A stretch of 34,320 nucleotides of DNA, taken from positions 1 to 34,320 of the forward strand of contig JAUNPU010000036.1 in NCBI GenBank assembly GCA_030536555.1, read 5' to 3'. A model generated the notes under the pieces. The model saw only the letters and a program-made list of their open reading frames with translations. It was not told the origin of the DNA and searched no databases. Shown here piece after piece: positions 22,013 through 30,463 of the stretch. A program made the translations under genes and the position numbers. Every line of letters starts with the position of its first letter. Within the stretch, counting starts at the first letter, position 1. The DNA is from Eubacteriales bacterium (lineage in GTDB: Bacteria; Bacillota; Clostridia; Lachnospirales; Lachnospiraceae).

Positions 22013-23878
22013 ATGAAGGAAAGTTGGAAGCCGCTTCTGGCGGCGATGCTGGCAGCGGTGCTTGCAGCCGGATGCGGTGCAGGCGAAGAGGGTCAGAAGA
22101 AGGAGTCCGGTAAGGTGACGCTGACGCTGAACATGGCGTCCATGTCTGTGAACCGTTCCGAATTCGTGAAGATCATGCGGGAGCAGTTCCCGGAGATTGA
22201 ATTTGTGGTAAATCAGTACGGGGGAGTCAACGGAAGCAACTATATGCGGGAGACGCTGGTTCATGAGGACGCCAGTGACTTGATCTTCTACGGGCAGAAG
22301 GTGGAGCCGGAGCTGAGTGAAGCCAACTATCTGGATCTGTCCGGCTATGACTTTATCAGCCGGTTTGACAGCGCTGTGCTGAACCAGTTCGATTTGGACG
22401 GCAGGGTATACCAGATTCCGGGGACGGTCACGGTGCGAAGTGCTGCCTACAATAAGACCATGTTTGAGAAGTACGGCTGGGAGAAGCCGGAGAACTTTGA
22501 CGAGCTGGTGGCGCTCTGCCGTCAGATCAGGAAGGAAGCCCCGGACATCATCCCCATCGCCATGTCCATGGGCGGCGTCGGTTATCCCTTCACGGCTGTG
22601 ACTACCATGGCGCAGGCGGGATTTCTGTCAACACCGGATGGCGTTCTCTGGGAAGAGAAGTATCTGAAGGGGGAAGCCTCCTCCGACGAGGGCTGGGGAG
22701 AAGCCCTGGACATGATGGGGGAGCTGATCGAGGCGGAAGCCTTTGAGCCGGAGGAGATGCTGGGCGTGTGGGATGCCCAGGTCATTGAGCGGTATTTTGA
22801 AAACGGAAAGAGTGCCATGATGTTTGTATGGGGCGGACAGGCGGAGCTGAGTGCCATGATGGAGTCCTCGGAGGACGAGTACGAGCTGTTCCCCTTCTTC
22901 GGCGCCAGGGACGGCGAGGAGCTTCTTGGCATCAATATTTCCACCATCTGGGGCATCAACCGGCGGCTGGGGGAGGCGGGCAATGAGAAGAAGCTGGAAC
23001 AGGCGCTGAAAGTGCTGGACTGGATTGCCACGTCTGAGACCCAGGAGCTGCTGGCTGCCAGCCCGGCGGATATTCCGTCGCTGAAGCAGGTGAGTACGGA
23101 TAAGGTGTCCAGCTTTTACAAGGAACTGTGGGAGGTGGCTCAGAACGGTCACAAGGCGCAGATGATCTACTCCGGCTATGAGGATGTGCTGGTGGAGGCA
23201 GGAACCATCATTCAGGACCATATCCTTTCCGGAAATGCGGACGGCATGCGGAAGGAGGTCACGGAGACTGTGGACCGGATTCACCGGGAGTGGCTGCAGG
23301 AAGGGACGAGCCGGTCTGTGTACGGGCAGATAGAGGGAGATCTGGACGAGGCGCAGACGGTGCAGCTGTTTGCCAATATGGCAGACGAGCAGGGGCTGGG
23401 CGACTTTGTGCTGATGACTCACGGAGAGAAGCAGGGCTTTGTGGAGAACTATATGGGGGTTGCCGGAAAGATGTACGGCGGTGTTGTGGACAATACCAAT
23501 TATCTGAACTGTATTCCGGCGAAGGGCTCACGCAATCTGTTCACCCTGACCCTGACGGGAGAGCAGGTGAAGCAGCTTCTCACAGAGGGAAAGACCCTTT
23601 CCTCCGAGGATGGAAGCGAGAGCTATACCTGGCCCTACTACTGGGCGGGAATCGATGTGGAGCAGAAGGGTGATACCATCGCATCCGTCCGCCTGGACGG
23701 CGCAGAGCTGGAGGAGACCAGGGCTTATCAGGTGGTATTTATCGATCAGGATTATACGGAGGAGACCGCACAGGCGGGGAATCCGACGGATACGGGAGCG
23801 GCGATTCAGGAACTCTGGCTGTCCTGGCTGAAGGAGAAGGGTACGGTACAGGTTCCGGAGGTACTGCGCAGGCAGTAG
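22013..23878 (+). CDS. Lipoprotein: sugar-type solute-binding domain plus 5'-nucleotidase C-terminal-like domain
   Basis: The ATG at 22013 has GGAGG 6 nt upstream. The signal ends in a lipobox LAAGC with Cys21. Residues from about 30 to 430 fit the family 1 extracellular solute-binding fold (sugar/oligosaccharide type), with NKTMFEKYGWEKPENFDEL and the ESYFENGKSAMMF-like region as landmarks. From about 440 the sequence changes to a 5'-nucleotidase C-terminal-type domain (FTLTLTGEQVKQLL, VRLDGAELEETRAYQVVF). No metallophosphatase catalytic domain is present, so nucleotidase activity is not expected. No permease gene is nearby. It probably presents a bound ligand to the sensor kinase encoded just upstream; this is inference from context. 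Confidence 0.88.
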   Translation: MKESWKPLLAAMLAAVLAAGCGAGEEGQKKESGKVTLTLNMASMSVNRSEFVKIMREQFPEIEFVVNQYGGVNGSNYMRETLVHEDASDLIFYGQKVEPELSEANYLDLSGYDFISRFDSAVLNQFDLDGRVYQIPGTVTVRSAAYNKTMFEKYGWEKPENFDELVALCRQIRKEAPDIIPIAMSMGGVGYPFTAVTTMAQAGFLSTPDGVLWEEKYLKGEASSDEGWGEALDMMGELIEAEAFEPEEMLGVWDAQVIERYFENGKSAMMFVWGGQAELSAMMESSEDEYELFPFFGARDGEELLGINISTIWGINRRLGEAGNEKKLEQALKVLDWIATSETQELLAASPADIPSLKQVSTDKVSSFYKELWEVAQNGHKAQMIYSGYEDVLVEAGTIIQDHILSGNADGMRKEVTETVDRIHREWLQEGTSRSVYGQIEGDLDEAQTVQLFANMADEQGLGDFVLMTHGEKQGFVENYMGVAGKMYGGVVDNTNYLNCIPAKGSRNLFTLTLTGEQVKQLLTEGKTLSSEDGSESYTWPYYWAGIDVEQKGDTIASVRLDGAELEETRAYQVVFIDQDYTEETAQAGNPTDTGAAIQELWLSWLKEKGTVQVPEVLRRQ

Positions 23879-23900
23879 GAACAGGAAGAAGGTGCAGAGC

Positions 23901-25643
23901 ATGAAACGATGGAAATGGAGGCTGGCACTGTTAGCGGCAGCGGCGGGAGTGCTGCTTTCTGCCGGCTGCGGAAAGCAGCAGGCGGAGCGGGAGCCTCTTA
24001 CCATACTTACAGGAGGATGGGATTACACGGACTTTCAGGAGGCGCTGCATAAGGTCCATCCGGAGATCCGGCTGGAGTTTGTGTCCTATCGGGGAGCCAA
24101 TACCACGGAGACCATGAAGCAGATGCTTGCCAACGGGGATATGACGGACCTGTTTTCCATAACGGTGCTTCCGGATGAGGCTCTGGCGAGAGAGCAGCTG
24201 GTGGACCTGTCTGCACAGAGCTTTCTGAACCGGTATCCCATCAGTCAGCTGGAACGGCTGGCAGATGAAGACGGAGGCATGTATCTGATTCCGGGACCCC
24301 AGACGATTACAGGTATGGTGTACAATCAGACTCTGTTTGAGAAGTATGGCTGGAGTGCGCCGGAGACCATTGACGAGCTTCTGGCGCTTGTACCGAAGGC
24401 GCGGGAGAAGGGCATCGACCTGATGGAAAGTGAACTGTACTATCCGGGCGGCGGCTTCTGCTACTTCATCAACACGGGAGAGGCACTGTGGCTGAATACG
24501 CCGGAGGGACATCTCTGGAAGGAGGCATTTCAGAGCGGTCAGGCTTCTGCGGCGGACAGTCTGCAGCAGACTGCGGAACAGTTCCAGAAGTTTATTGACG
24601 CCGGGCTGATGAAGCGGGAAAATGTGACCCGGAATGTAAAAAGCTGCTATGATGACTTTCGGAGCAGGAAAAGTGCCATCTGGCTGGATACGGCACCCAT
24701 CGACTTCTGGCAGCATGAGGACGGGACCGGGGACCGGTATGGTCTGCTGCCCTATCTTTCCGTGGATGGCGGGAACAATGTCTATATGACCAATGTGCTC
24801 CGCTACTACGGGATCAGCAGGAGACTGGAGGAGCCGGGCAATGAGCAGAAGCTGGAAGATGCCTGGAAGGTGCTGGATTTCATTGCCACACCGGACGGGC
24901 AGGCAGCCCTGGGAGCCGACGGCTCTTCAAAAATCTCGACCCTGATCGAGGACGAGCTGGCGGAGGACAGCCCGATCTATGAGGCGAAGAAGCGGGTGGA
25001 CGAGGGCTACGGTATCCCCCTTCCCTATGCGGGCTGGGAGGATGTGGTCTCGGTGGCAGGCAGCGAGATCCAGAGATGGATTCTGGGAGAAAGCACAGCC
25101 GGGCAGGTGCTTGAGAGCATGGACAGGGCGAAGCAGGCGGCTGCCAGCGGAGACAACCGATACGCAAGAGCAGTAAAGTCCCTTACACTGGAGGAGACGG
25201 CAGAGCTGGTGGCAGCTTCCATGATGGAGGCAGCGGATACGGATGCGGCGCTGATGTCCCTGGGCGGTTACCGTGACGGGAAGGAGAATCCGGCGGGAGT
25301 CAATGCCAGACTGTACGCGGGAGACATTACGGATTTAAACTACACCACCGTTCTGGGAGTGAGGGGCAGAATCACGGTTCTCACCCTGACCGGTCGAGAA
25401 CTGAAGGAGCTGGCAGAACAGGGACTGATCCTTCAGGAGGACGGCGCGGCATTTCCCTATGTGCTGAAGCTGCGGGACGAGGGGGAGCTTTTGGAGGAGC
25501 AGACCTACAGGGTGGCGGTGAATCCGGAGGGCTTCAGCGCCCGGACAGCAGAGGCAGGAAGTGCCCGGGAGACGGAGATTGACTTCTTTGCTGCCTACGT
25601 GGATTACATCCGGGCAGCAGGCAGTATTACCCCGGAAACTTAA
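23901..25643 (+). CDS. Second lipoprotein with solute-binding and 5'-nucleotidase C-terminal-like domains (paralogue)
   Basis: The ATG at 23901 is preferred over an in-frame GTG at 23892, giving the lipobox LSAGC with Cys23 in a 580-residue product. The order of domains repeats that of the upstream protein: a family 1 solute-binding body (NQTLFEKYGWSAPETIDELL) followed from about residue 420 by a 5'-nucleotidase C-terminal-like region (ITVLTLTGRELKELAEQG, EEQTYRVAVNPEGF). The sequences are clearly related but well diverged, so the pair arose by an old duplication and may bind different ligands. It closes the kinase operon; an intrinsic terminator follows after 12 bp. Confidence 0.87.
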   Translation: MKRWKWRLALLAAAAGVLLSAGCGKQQAEREPLTILTGGWDYTDFQEALHKVHPEIRLEFVSYRGANTTETMKQMLANGDMTDLFSITVLPDEALAREQLVDLSAQSFLNRYPISQLERLADEDGGMYLIPGPQTITGMVYNQTLFEKYGWSAPETIDELLALVPKAREKGIDLMESELYYPGGGFCYFINTGEALWLNTPEGHLWKEAFQSGQASAADSLQQTAEQFQKFIDAGLMKRENVTRNVKSCYDDFRSRKSAIWLDTAPIDFWQHEDGTGDRYGLLPYLSVDGGNNVYMTNVLRYYGISRRLEEPGNEQKLEDAWKVLDFIATPDGQAALGADGSSKISTLIEDELAEDSPIYEAKKRVDEGYGIPLPYAGWEDVVSVAGSEIQRWILGESTAGQVLESMDRAKQAAASGDNRYARAVKSLTLEETAELVAASMMEAADTDAALMSLGGYRDGKENPAGVNARLYAGDITDLNYTTVLGVRGRITVLTLTGRELKELAEQGLILQEDGAAFPYVLKLRDEGELLEEQTYRVAVNPEGFSARTAEAGSARETEIDFFAAYVDYIRAAGSITPET

Positions 25644-25655
25644 AATTAATGTTAA

Positions 25656-25700
25656 AAAACAGGCAAAAGAGTGTGCGAAAGCCATTTTTTTGCCTGTTTT
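25656..25700 (+). terminator. Intrinsic terminator of the kinase/solute-binding operon
   Basis: AAAACAGGCAAAA (25656-25668) pairs perfectly with its complement at 25688-25700 over 13 bp, with a loop of 19 nt. The T-run at the end of the 3' arm serves as the U-tract. The stem ends in A/T on both sides, so it can act in either direction. Confidence 0.82.
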
Positions 25701-25735
25701 CTGCTGTCACAGGGTCCGCAACAGGCGGATACCCC

Positions 25736-25764
25736 TTGCATTTTACGACAAAAATAATTATAAT
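25736..25764 (+). promoter_or_regulatory. relA promoter
   Basis: TTGCAT (25736-25741) and a perfect TATAAT (25759-25764) with a 17-bp spacer lie 37 bp before the relA start, predicting a 5' leader of about 30 nt. Its -35 and first spacer bases (TTGCATTTTA) are the same as in the hisS promoter. Confidence 0.85.
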
Positions 25765-25800
25765 GTTAAAATAACTATGCGCAGAAAAGGTGGCTTTTCT

Positions 25801-28080
25801 ATGGAGACGAAGCAGATAGATGAAAATGTGGATATCGAACTGGAGAATCCGGCTGATTTTACAAGTCCGGAGGTCCTGTATCAGGAGCTGATCGACCGTA
25901 TTCGGAAGTACCATCCTTCTGATGACATTTCACTGGTTGAGAAGGCATATAAGATCGCTTACGAGGCTCACAAGGAGCAGAAGCGTAAATCGGGTGAACC
26001 CTATATCATTCACCCTCTTTGTGTTGCGATCATTCTGGCGGATCTGGAGCTGGATAAGGAGACGATTGTGGCGGGCATTCTCCATGATGTGGTGGAGGAT
26101 ACCATCATGACCCTGGATGAGGTGGAGAAGGTATTTGGCGCCGAGGTGGCGCTTCTGGTGGACGGGGTTACCAAGCTGACTCAGATTTCCTGGTCCATGG
26201 ATAAGGTGGAGATTCAGGCAGAGAACCTGCGCAAGATGTTCCTGGCTATGGCGAAGGATATCCGGGTGATCCTGATCAAGCTGGCTGACCGTCTGCACAA
26301 TATGCGGACGCTGCAGTACATGAAGCCGGAGAAGCAGAAGGAGAAGGCGCGGGAGACCATGGATATCTATGCGCCGATCGCCCAGCGGCTTGGTATATCC
26401 AAGATCAAGGTGGAACTGGATGACCTGTCCTTAAAGTATCTGCAGCCGGAGGTATACTATGACCTGGCTGAGAAGATTTCTCTGCGCAAGGATGCCAGAG
26501 AGGCATTTGTGAAGAGCATCGTGGACGAGGTGACGAAGCAGATGAAGGACTCCGGCATCGAGGCGAAGGTGGACGGTCGGGTGAAGCACTTCTTCAGCAT
26601 CTATAAGAAGATGGTGAATCAGGACAAGACCCTGGATCAGATCTATGACCTGTTTGCGGTTCGCATCATCGTGGAGTCGGTGAAGGACTGCTACGCGGCA
26701 CTGGGCGTGATCCACGAGATGTATAAGCCGATTCCGGGGCGGTTCAAGGACTATATTGCGATGCCGAAGCCGAACATGTACCAGTCGCTGCACACGACCC
26801 TGATCGGCAGCAACGGACAGCCCTTTGAGATTCAGATTCGTACCTATGAGATGCACCGCACGGCGGAGTACGGTATTGCGGCTCACTGGAAGTATAAGGA
26901 GAGCGGAAGCGGCGCTATTGCAGCCGGCGATGAGGAGGCGAAGCTGTCCTGGCTGCGTCAGATTCTGGAGTGGCAGCGGGATGCGTCTGACGGTAAGGAA
27001 TTCTTAAGCCTGATCAAGAGCGATCTGGACCTGTTCTCCGACATGGTATACTGCTTTACGCCAAGCGGCGATGTGAAGAACCTGCCCAGCGGCTCCACCC
27101 CCATTGACTTCGCCTATGCGATCCACAGTGCGGTGGGCAACAAGATGGTGGGCGCCCGGGTCAACGGCAAGCTGGTGAACATTGACTATGTGATCCAGAA
27201 CGGTGACCGGATCGAGATCATCACATCCCAGAATTCCAAGGGACCCAGCCGGGACTGGCTGGCGCTGGTGAAGAGTACCCAGGCGAGAAACAAGATCAAC
27301 CAGTGGTTCAAGACGGAGCTGAAGGAGGACAATATCGTCCGGGGCAAGGAGCTGATGGAGCGCTACTGCAAGGCGAAGGGCATCAACTACCCGGATATCA
27401 ACAAGCCGGAGTTCCAGGAGAAGGTGATGATGCGGTACGCCTTCAAGGACTGGGATTCGGTGCTGGCATCCATCGGACATGGCGGCTTGAAAGAGGGCCA
27501 GGTCATCAACAAGATGCTGGAAGAGCTGAAGAAGAAGCAGAAGAAGGAAGTCACCGACAAGAACATTTTAGATGGCATCAGCGACATGTCCAACAAGGTT
27601 CCCGTGTCCAAGAAGTCAAAAAGCGGTATCGTGGTCAAGGGAATCCACGATGTGGCGGTGCGGTTCTCCCGCTGCTGCAGTCCGGTGCCGGGAGACGAGA
27701 TCGTGGGATTTGTCACCAGAGGCAGGGGCATATCCATCCACCGGACAGACTGCATCAATGTGATCAATCTGCCGGAGAGCGAGCGGGTGCGCCTGATCGA
27801 TGCGGAGTGGCAGCAGGCAGAAGGAGACGACAGCAAGGAGCGGTACACCACGGAGATTCAGATCTATGCCAACAACCGAATCGGCATGTTCGTGGATATT
27901 TCCAAGGTGTTTACAGAGCGGCAGATCGACATTACGTCCATGAGCAGCCGCACAAGCAAGCAGGGCAAGGCGACGATCATCATGACCTTTGACATCCATG
28001 GAATCGATGAGCTGAACCGCCTGATTGACAAGTTAAGACAGATTGAAGGGGTGTTGGATATTGAGAGGACTGCGGGGTAA
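25801..28080 (+). CDS. relA: Bifunctional (p)ppGpp synthetase/hydrolase (RelA/SpoT family)
   Basis: The enzyme makes and degrades the alarmone (p)ppGpp and so controls the stringent response. The ATG at 25801 has AAGGTGG 7 nt upstream, while an in-frame ATG at 25777 has none. The 759-residue protein has the HD hydrolase domain with HDVVED at 95-100, the synthetase domain with RFKD at 314-317 (the RxKD form typical of bifunctional enzymes), a TGS domain near 390-450, a Cys-rich motif with CC at 625-626 and a C-terminal ACT domain. All parts are present and the length is typical. Other Clostridia often have relA beside dtd and an MBL hydrolase; here no dtd lies between. Confidence 0.97.
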   Translation: METKQIDENVDIELENPADFTSPEVLYQELIDRIRKYHPSDDISLVEKAYKIAYEAHKEQKRKSGEPYIIHPLCVAIILADLELDKETIVAGILHDVVEDTIMTLDEVEKVFGAEVALLVDGVTKLTQISWSMDKVEIQAENLRKMFLAMAKDIRVILIKLADRLHNMRTLQYMKPEKQKEKARETMDIYAPIAQRLGISKIKVELDDLSLKYLQPEVYYDLAEKISLRKDAREAFVKSIVDEVTKQMKDSGIEAKVDGRVKHFFSIYKKMVNQDKTLDQIYDLFAVRIIVESVKDCYAALGVIHEMYKPIPGRFKDYIAMPKPNMYQSLHTTLIGSNGQPFEIQIRTYEMHRTAEYGIAAHWKYKESGSGAIAAGDEEAKLSWLRQILEWQRDASDGKEFLSLIKSDLDLFSDMVYCFTPSGDVKNLPSGSTPIDFAYAIHSAVGNKMVGARVNGKLVNIDYVIQNGDRIEIITSQNSKGPSRDWLALVKSTQARNKINQWFKTELKEDNIVRGKELMERYCKAKGINYPDINKPEFQEKVMMRYAFKDWDSVLASIGHGGLKEGQVINKMLEELKKKQKKEVTDKNILDGISDMSNKVPVSKKSKSGIVVKGIHDVAVRFSRCCSPVPGDEIVGFVTRGRGISIHRTDCINVINLPESERVRLIDAEWQQAEGDDSKERYTTEIQIYANNRIGMFVDISKVFTERQIDITSMSSRTSKQGKATIIMTFDIHGIDELNRLIDKLRQIEGVLDIERTAG

Positions 28081-28125
28081 GAGACGCAGTTTTCTCTTTG
28101 TCCGGCACAGGAAAGGAAGAATGTC

Positions 28126-28773
28126 ATGAGCGATTTTCGAATCAAGACCTGCGTGCTGGGGGCTGTCAGCACGAACTGTTATCTGATTTACAATGAGGAA
28201 ACCGGGGAAGCAGTGATCGTGGATCCGGCAGATAACGGCGCTTATATTCTGAACAAATGCAGAGAACTGGGAATCACACCGGAGGCGGTGCTTCTGACCC
28301 ACGGTCACTTTGACCACATTCTGGCGGTGGAGGACATCCGCCGGGCATTCCGCTGCAAGGTATATGTGGGCAGGGATGAGGAGAAGCTGCTGCAGGATCC
28401 GCAGCAGAATCTGTCAGTTTCCATGGGCTCCGGTCAGATGAGCCTGAAGGCGGATGTGACGGTGCGGGACGGAGATGTGCTGAATCTGATCGGATTTGAC
28501 TGGAAGGTGATCGAGACCCCGGGACATACGGTGGGATCGGTCTGCTACTATGTGGAGTCGGAGGACGTGCTGATCAGCGGCGATACGCTGTTTGCGGATT
28601 CTCTGGGACGGACGGATCTGCCTACGGGAAGTGCGGCGGCAATCGTGCGGTCCATTCAGGAGAAGCTGCTGGTGCTGCCGGAGGATACCATGGTGTATCC
28701 GGGACACGGCGATCCCACCACGATCCGGCATGAGAAACTGTACAATCCGGTGGCGGTGTATCGGCGGCGGTGA
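28126..28773 (+). CDS. MBL-fold metallo-hydrolase (glyoxalase II-like)
   Basis: A 215-residue metallo-beta-lactamase-fold hydrolase. The metal-binding motif THGHFDH is at residues 58-64, with further ligands in ETPGHT (middle), SGDTLF and YPGHGD (C-terminal). The order and the short length match the glyoxalase II-like, YcbL-type group, which act on thioesters, but the substrate cannot be assigned. It starts 45 bp after relA, with GGAAAGGAAG before the ATG, and precedes hemZ by 52 bp, probably on the relA transcript. This gene commonly travels with relA and hemZ in Clostridia, without a known shared pathway. Confidence 0.92.
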   Translation: MSDFRIKTCVLGAVSTNCYLIYNEETGEAVIVDPADNGAYILNKCRELGITPEAVLLTHGHFDHILAVEDIRRAFRCKVYVGRDEEKLLQDPQQNLSVSMGSGQMSLKADVTVRDGDVLNLIGFDWKVIETPGHTVGSVCYYVESEDVLISGDTLFADSLGRTDLPTGSAAAIVRSIQEKLLVLPEDTMVYPGHGDPTTIRHEKLYNPVAVYRRR

Positions 28774-28825
28774 ATGGCGGGCAGGGACCGATGTGACAGA
28801 CCTTGAGAGATAGAAAGAGAGATAT

Positions 28826-30316
28826 ATGACAGGAATTATTTTAAACGATAATGCGTATGAGCAGGATATCCGGGAGCTTTTGATGGCATTCTTCCCGGGG
28901 GAGACCTTTGTACATGAGCTGCAGGACGGGATGGCGCGCAGTGTCCGTGGTACCTTGAGCGAGGACCGGAAGACATTTACCATACGGGTGGTTACCAGAG
29001 GGGAGAGAGGACACCATATCTGGCATATGACGCCGGCGGAGCGGGCAGAGCGGGATGTGTTCGATCAGCCGATTCCGGTGGATTACGAGAACCGGTTCGA
29101 GACCAAGAACAAGATCAAGCGTCGTCTGTACGTGATCTTAAGGTCCATCACCGGCAGGAATCTTCCCTGGGGCACACTGACCGGCATCCGACCAACGAAG
29201 ATCGCCATGACGAAGCTTCAGGAGGGCATGCCGGAGGAGGAAATCTTCCGCTATATGAAGGACACCTACTTTACCAGCGATGAGAAGATTCGCCTGAGCA
29301 TCGAGATTGCGAAGCGGGAGCTGCAGCTTTTGTCCACCATCGACTACCGGCACGGCTACAGCCTGTATGTGGGGATTCCATTTTGTCCGACCACCTGTCT
29401 GTACTGCTCCTTCACCTCCTATCCCATCGGAAAGTGGCAGGGGCGCACGGGACTTTATCTGGACGCGCTGTTTAAGGAGCTGGATTATGTGGCAGAGGAG
29501 AAGAAGGGACGCACGCTGGATACGGTGTATTTCGGCGGCGGCACTCCTACATCCCTGTCACCGGAGGATCTGGACCTTCTGATCACGAAGCTGAAGGAAA
29601 CCTTTGATTTTTCCACGGTACAGGAGTTTACGGTGGAGGCGGGACGTCCGGACAGCATCACCAGGGAGAAGCTGGAAGTGCTGAAAAAGCACGGCGTGAC
29701 CCGTATTTCCATCAATCCTCAGACCATGAAGCAGGAGACCTTAAAGCTGATCGGGCGGCATCACACGGTGGAGGATGTGAAGGACCGGTTCCGGATGGCA
29801 AGAGAGCTGGGCTTTGACAATATCAACATGGATCTGATCATCGGACTGCCGGAGGAGGAGCTTGAGGATGTGCGGGCGACCATGGAGGCGGTGAAGGAGC
29901 TGGCTCCGGACAGCGTGACCGTCCATTCCCTGGCGATCAAGCGTGCCGCCAGACTGAACACCATGAAGGAAGTCTACAAGGACTTGAAGATCACCAATAC
30001 CCAGGAGATGATCGACCTGACAGCTCAGTATGCCAGAGAGATGGGGCTGGAGCCCTACTATCTGTACCGCCAGAAGAATATGGCGGGCAACTTTGAAAAT
30101 GTAGGCTACGCGGCGCCGGGAAAGGCCTGCATCTACAATGTGCTGATCATGGAAGAGCAGCAGACCATCATCGGCTGCGGCGCAGGCACCACCACCAAGC
30201 GCCTGTTTGCAGAGGAGAACCGGATTGAGCGGGCGGAGAATGTGAAGGACGTGGAGCAGTACATTGACCGGATCGATGAGATGATCGAGCGGAAGAGGAA
30301 GCTGCTGGGAGAGTAA
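28826..30316 (+). CDS. hemZ: HemZ-type radical SAM protein (coproporphyrinogen dehydrogenase family)
   Basis: A 496-residue radical SAM enzyme with the Cx3CxxC iron-sulfur motif C187-C191-C194 (CPTTCLYC), a GGGTPT SAM-contact motif and a long N-terminal extension of about 170 residues that distinguishes HemZ from HemN/HemW. HemZ proteins are annotated as oxygen-independent coproporphyrinogen III dehydrogenases; in Clostridia without full haem synthesis the true role is uncertain. The start is set at the ATG at 28826 with a weak AAAGAGAG-type ribosome-binding site. There is no convincing terminator after the stop; the repeat region begins within 35 bp. Confidence 0.93.
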   Translation: MTGIILNDNAYEQDIRELLMAFFPGETFVHELQDGMARSVRGTLSEDRKTFTIRVVTRGERGHHIWHMTPAERAERDVFDQPIPVDYENRFETKNKIKRRLYVILRSITGRNLPWGTLTGIRPTKIAMTKLQEGMPEEEIFRYMKDTYFTSDEKIRLSIEIAKRELQLLSTIDYRHGYSLYVGIPFCPTTCLYCSFTSYPIGKWQGRTGLYLDALFKELDYVAEEKKGRTLDTVYFGGGTPTSLSPEDLDLLITKLKETFDFSTVQEFTVEAGRPDSITREKLEVLKKHGVTRISINPQTMKQETLKLIGRHHTVEDVKDRFRMARELGFDNINMDLIIGLPEEELEDVRATMEAVKELAPDSVTVHSLAIKRAARLNTMKEVYKDLKITNTQEMIDLTAQYAREMGLEPYYLYRQKNMAGNFENVGYAAPGKACIYNVLIMEEQQTIIGCGAGTTTKRLFAEENRIERAENVKDVEQYIDRIDEMIERKRKLLGE

Positions 30317-30351
30317 GGCTGGTTGCCTGTAAGGGATTGCGGTGACAGGAA

Positions 30352-30450
30352 GGCAAGGCTGCGGTGATGTTGAGGTAATGCTGTGGCAATGCTGTGGCGA
30401 TGTTGTGGTAATTTTGCGGTAATACTGTGACGATGCTGTGGCAATCCTGT
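30352..30450 (+). repeat. Tandem array of an 11-bp repeat, eight to nine copies
   Basis: Eight head-to-tail 11-bp units with consensus GGYRATGYTGT run without gaps from 30363 to 30450 (starts 30363, 30374, 30385, 30396, 30407, 30418, 30429, 30440), and a more degenerate unit precedes at 30352. It lies in the non-coding gap after hemZ and 14 bp before the 12-bp inverted array. The period is near one DNA helical turn. Confidence 0.88.
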
Positions 30451-30463
30451 GCAGGCAGGCGCG

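Noticed and set aside
27303..27992. 229-residue + strand frame inside relA.
   Set aside because: It is a shifted reading of the conserved TGS-to-ACT part of relA with no supporting start signal.
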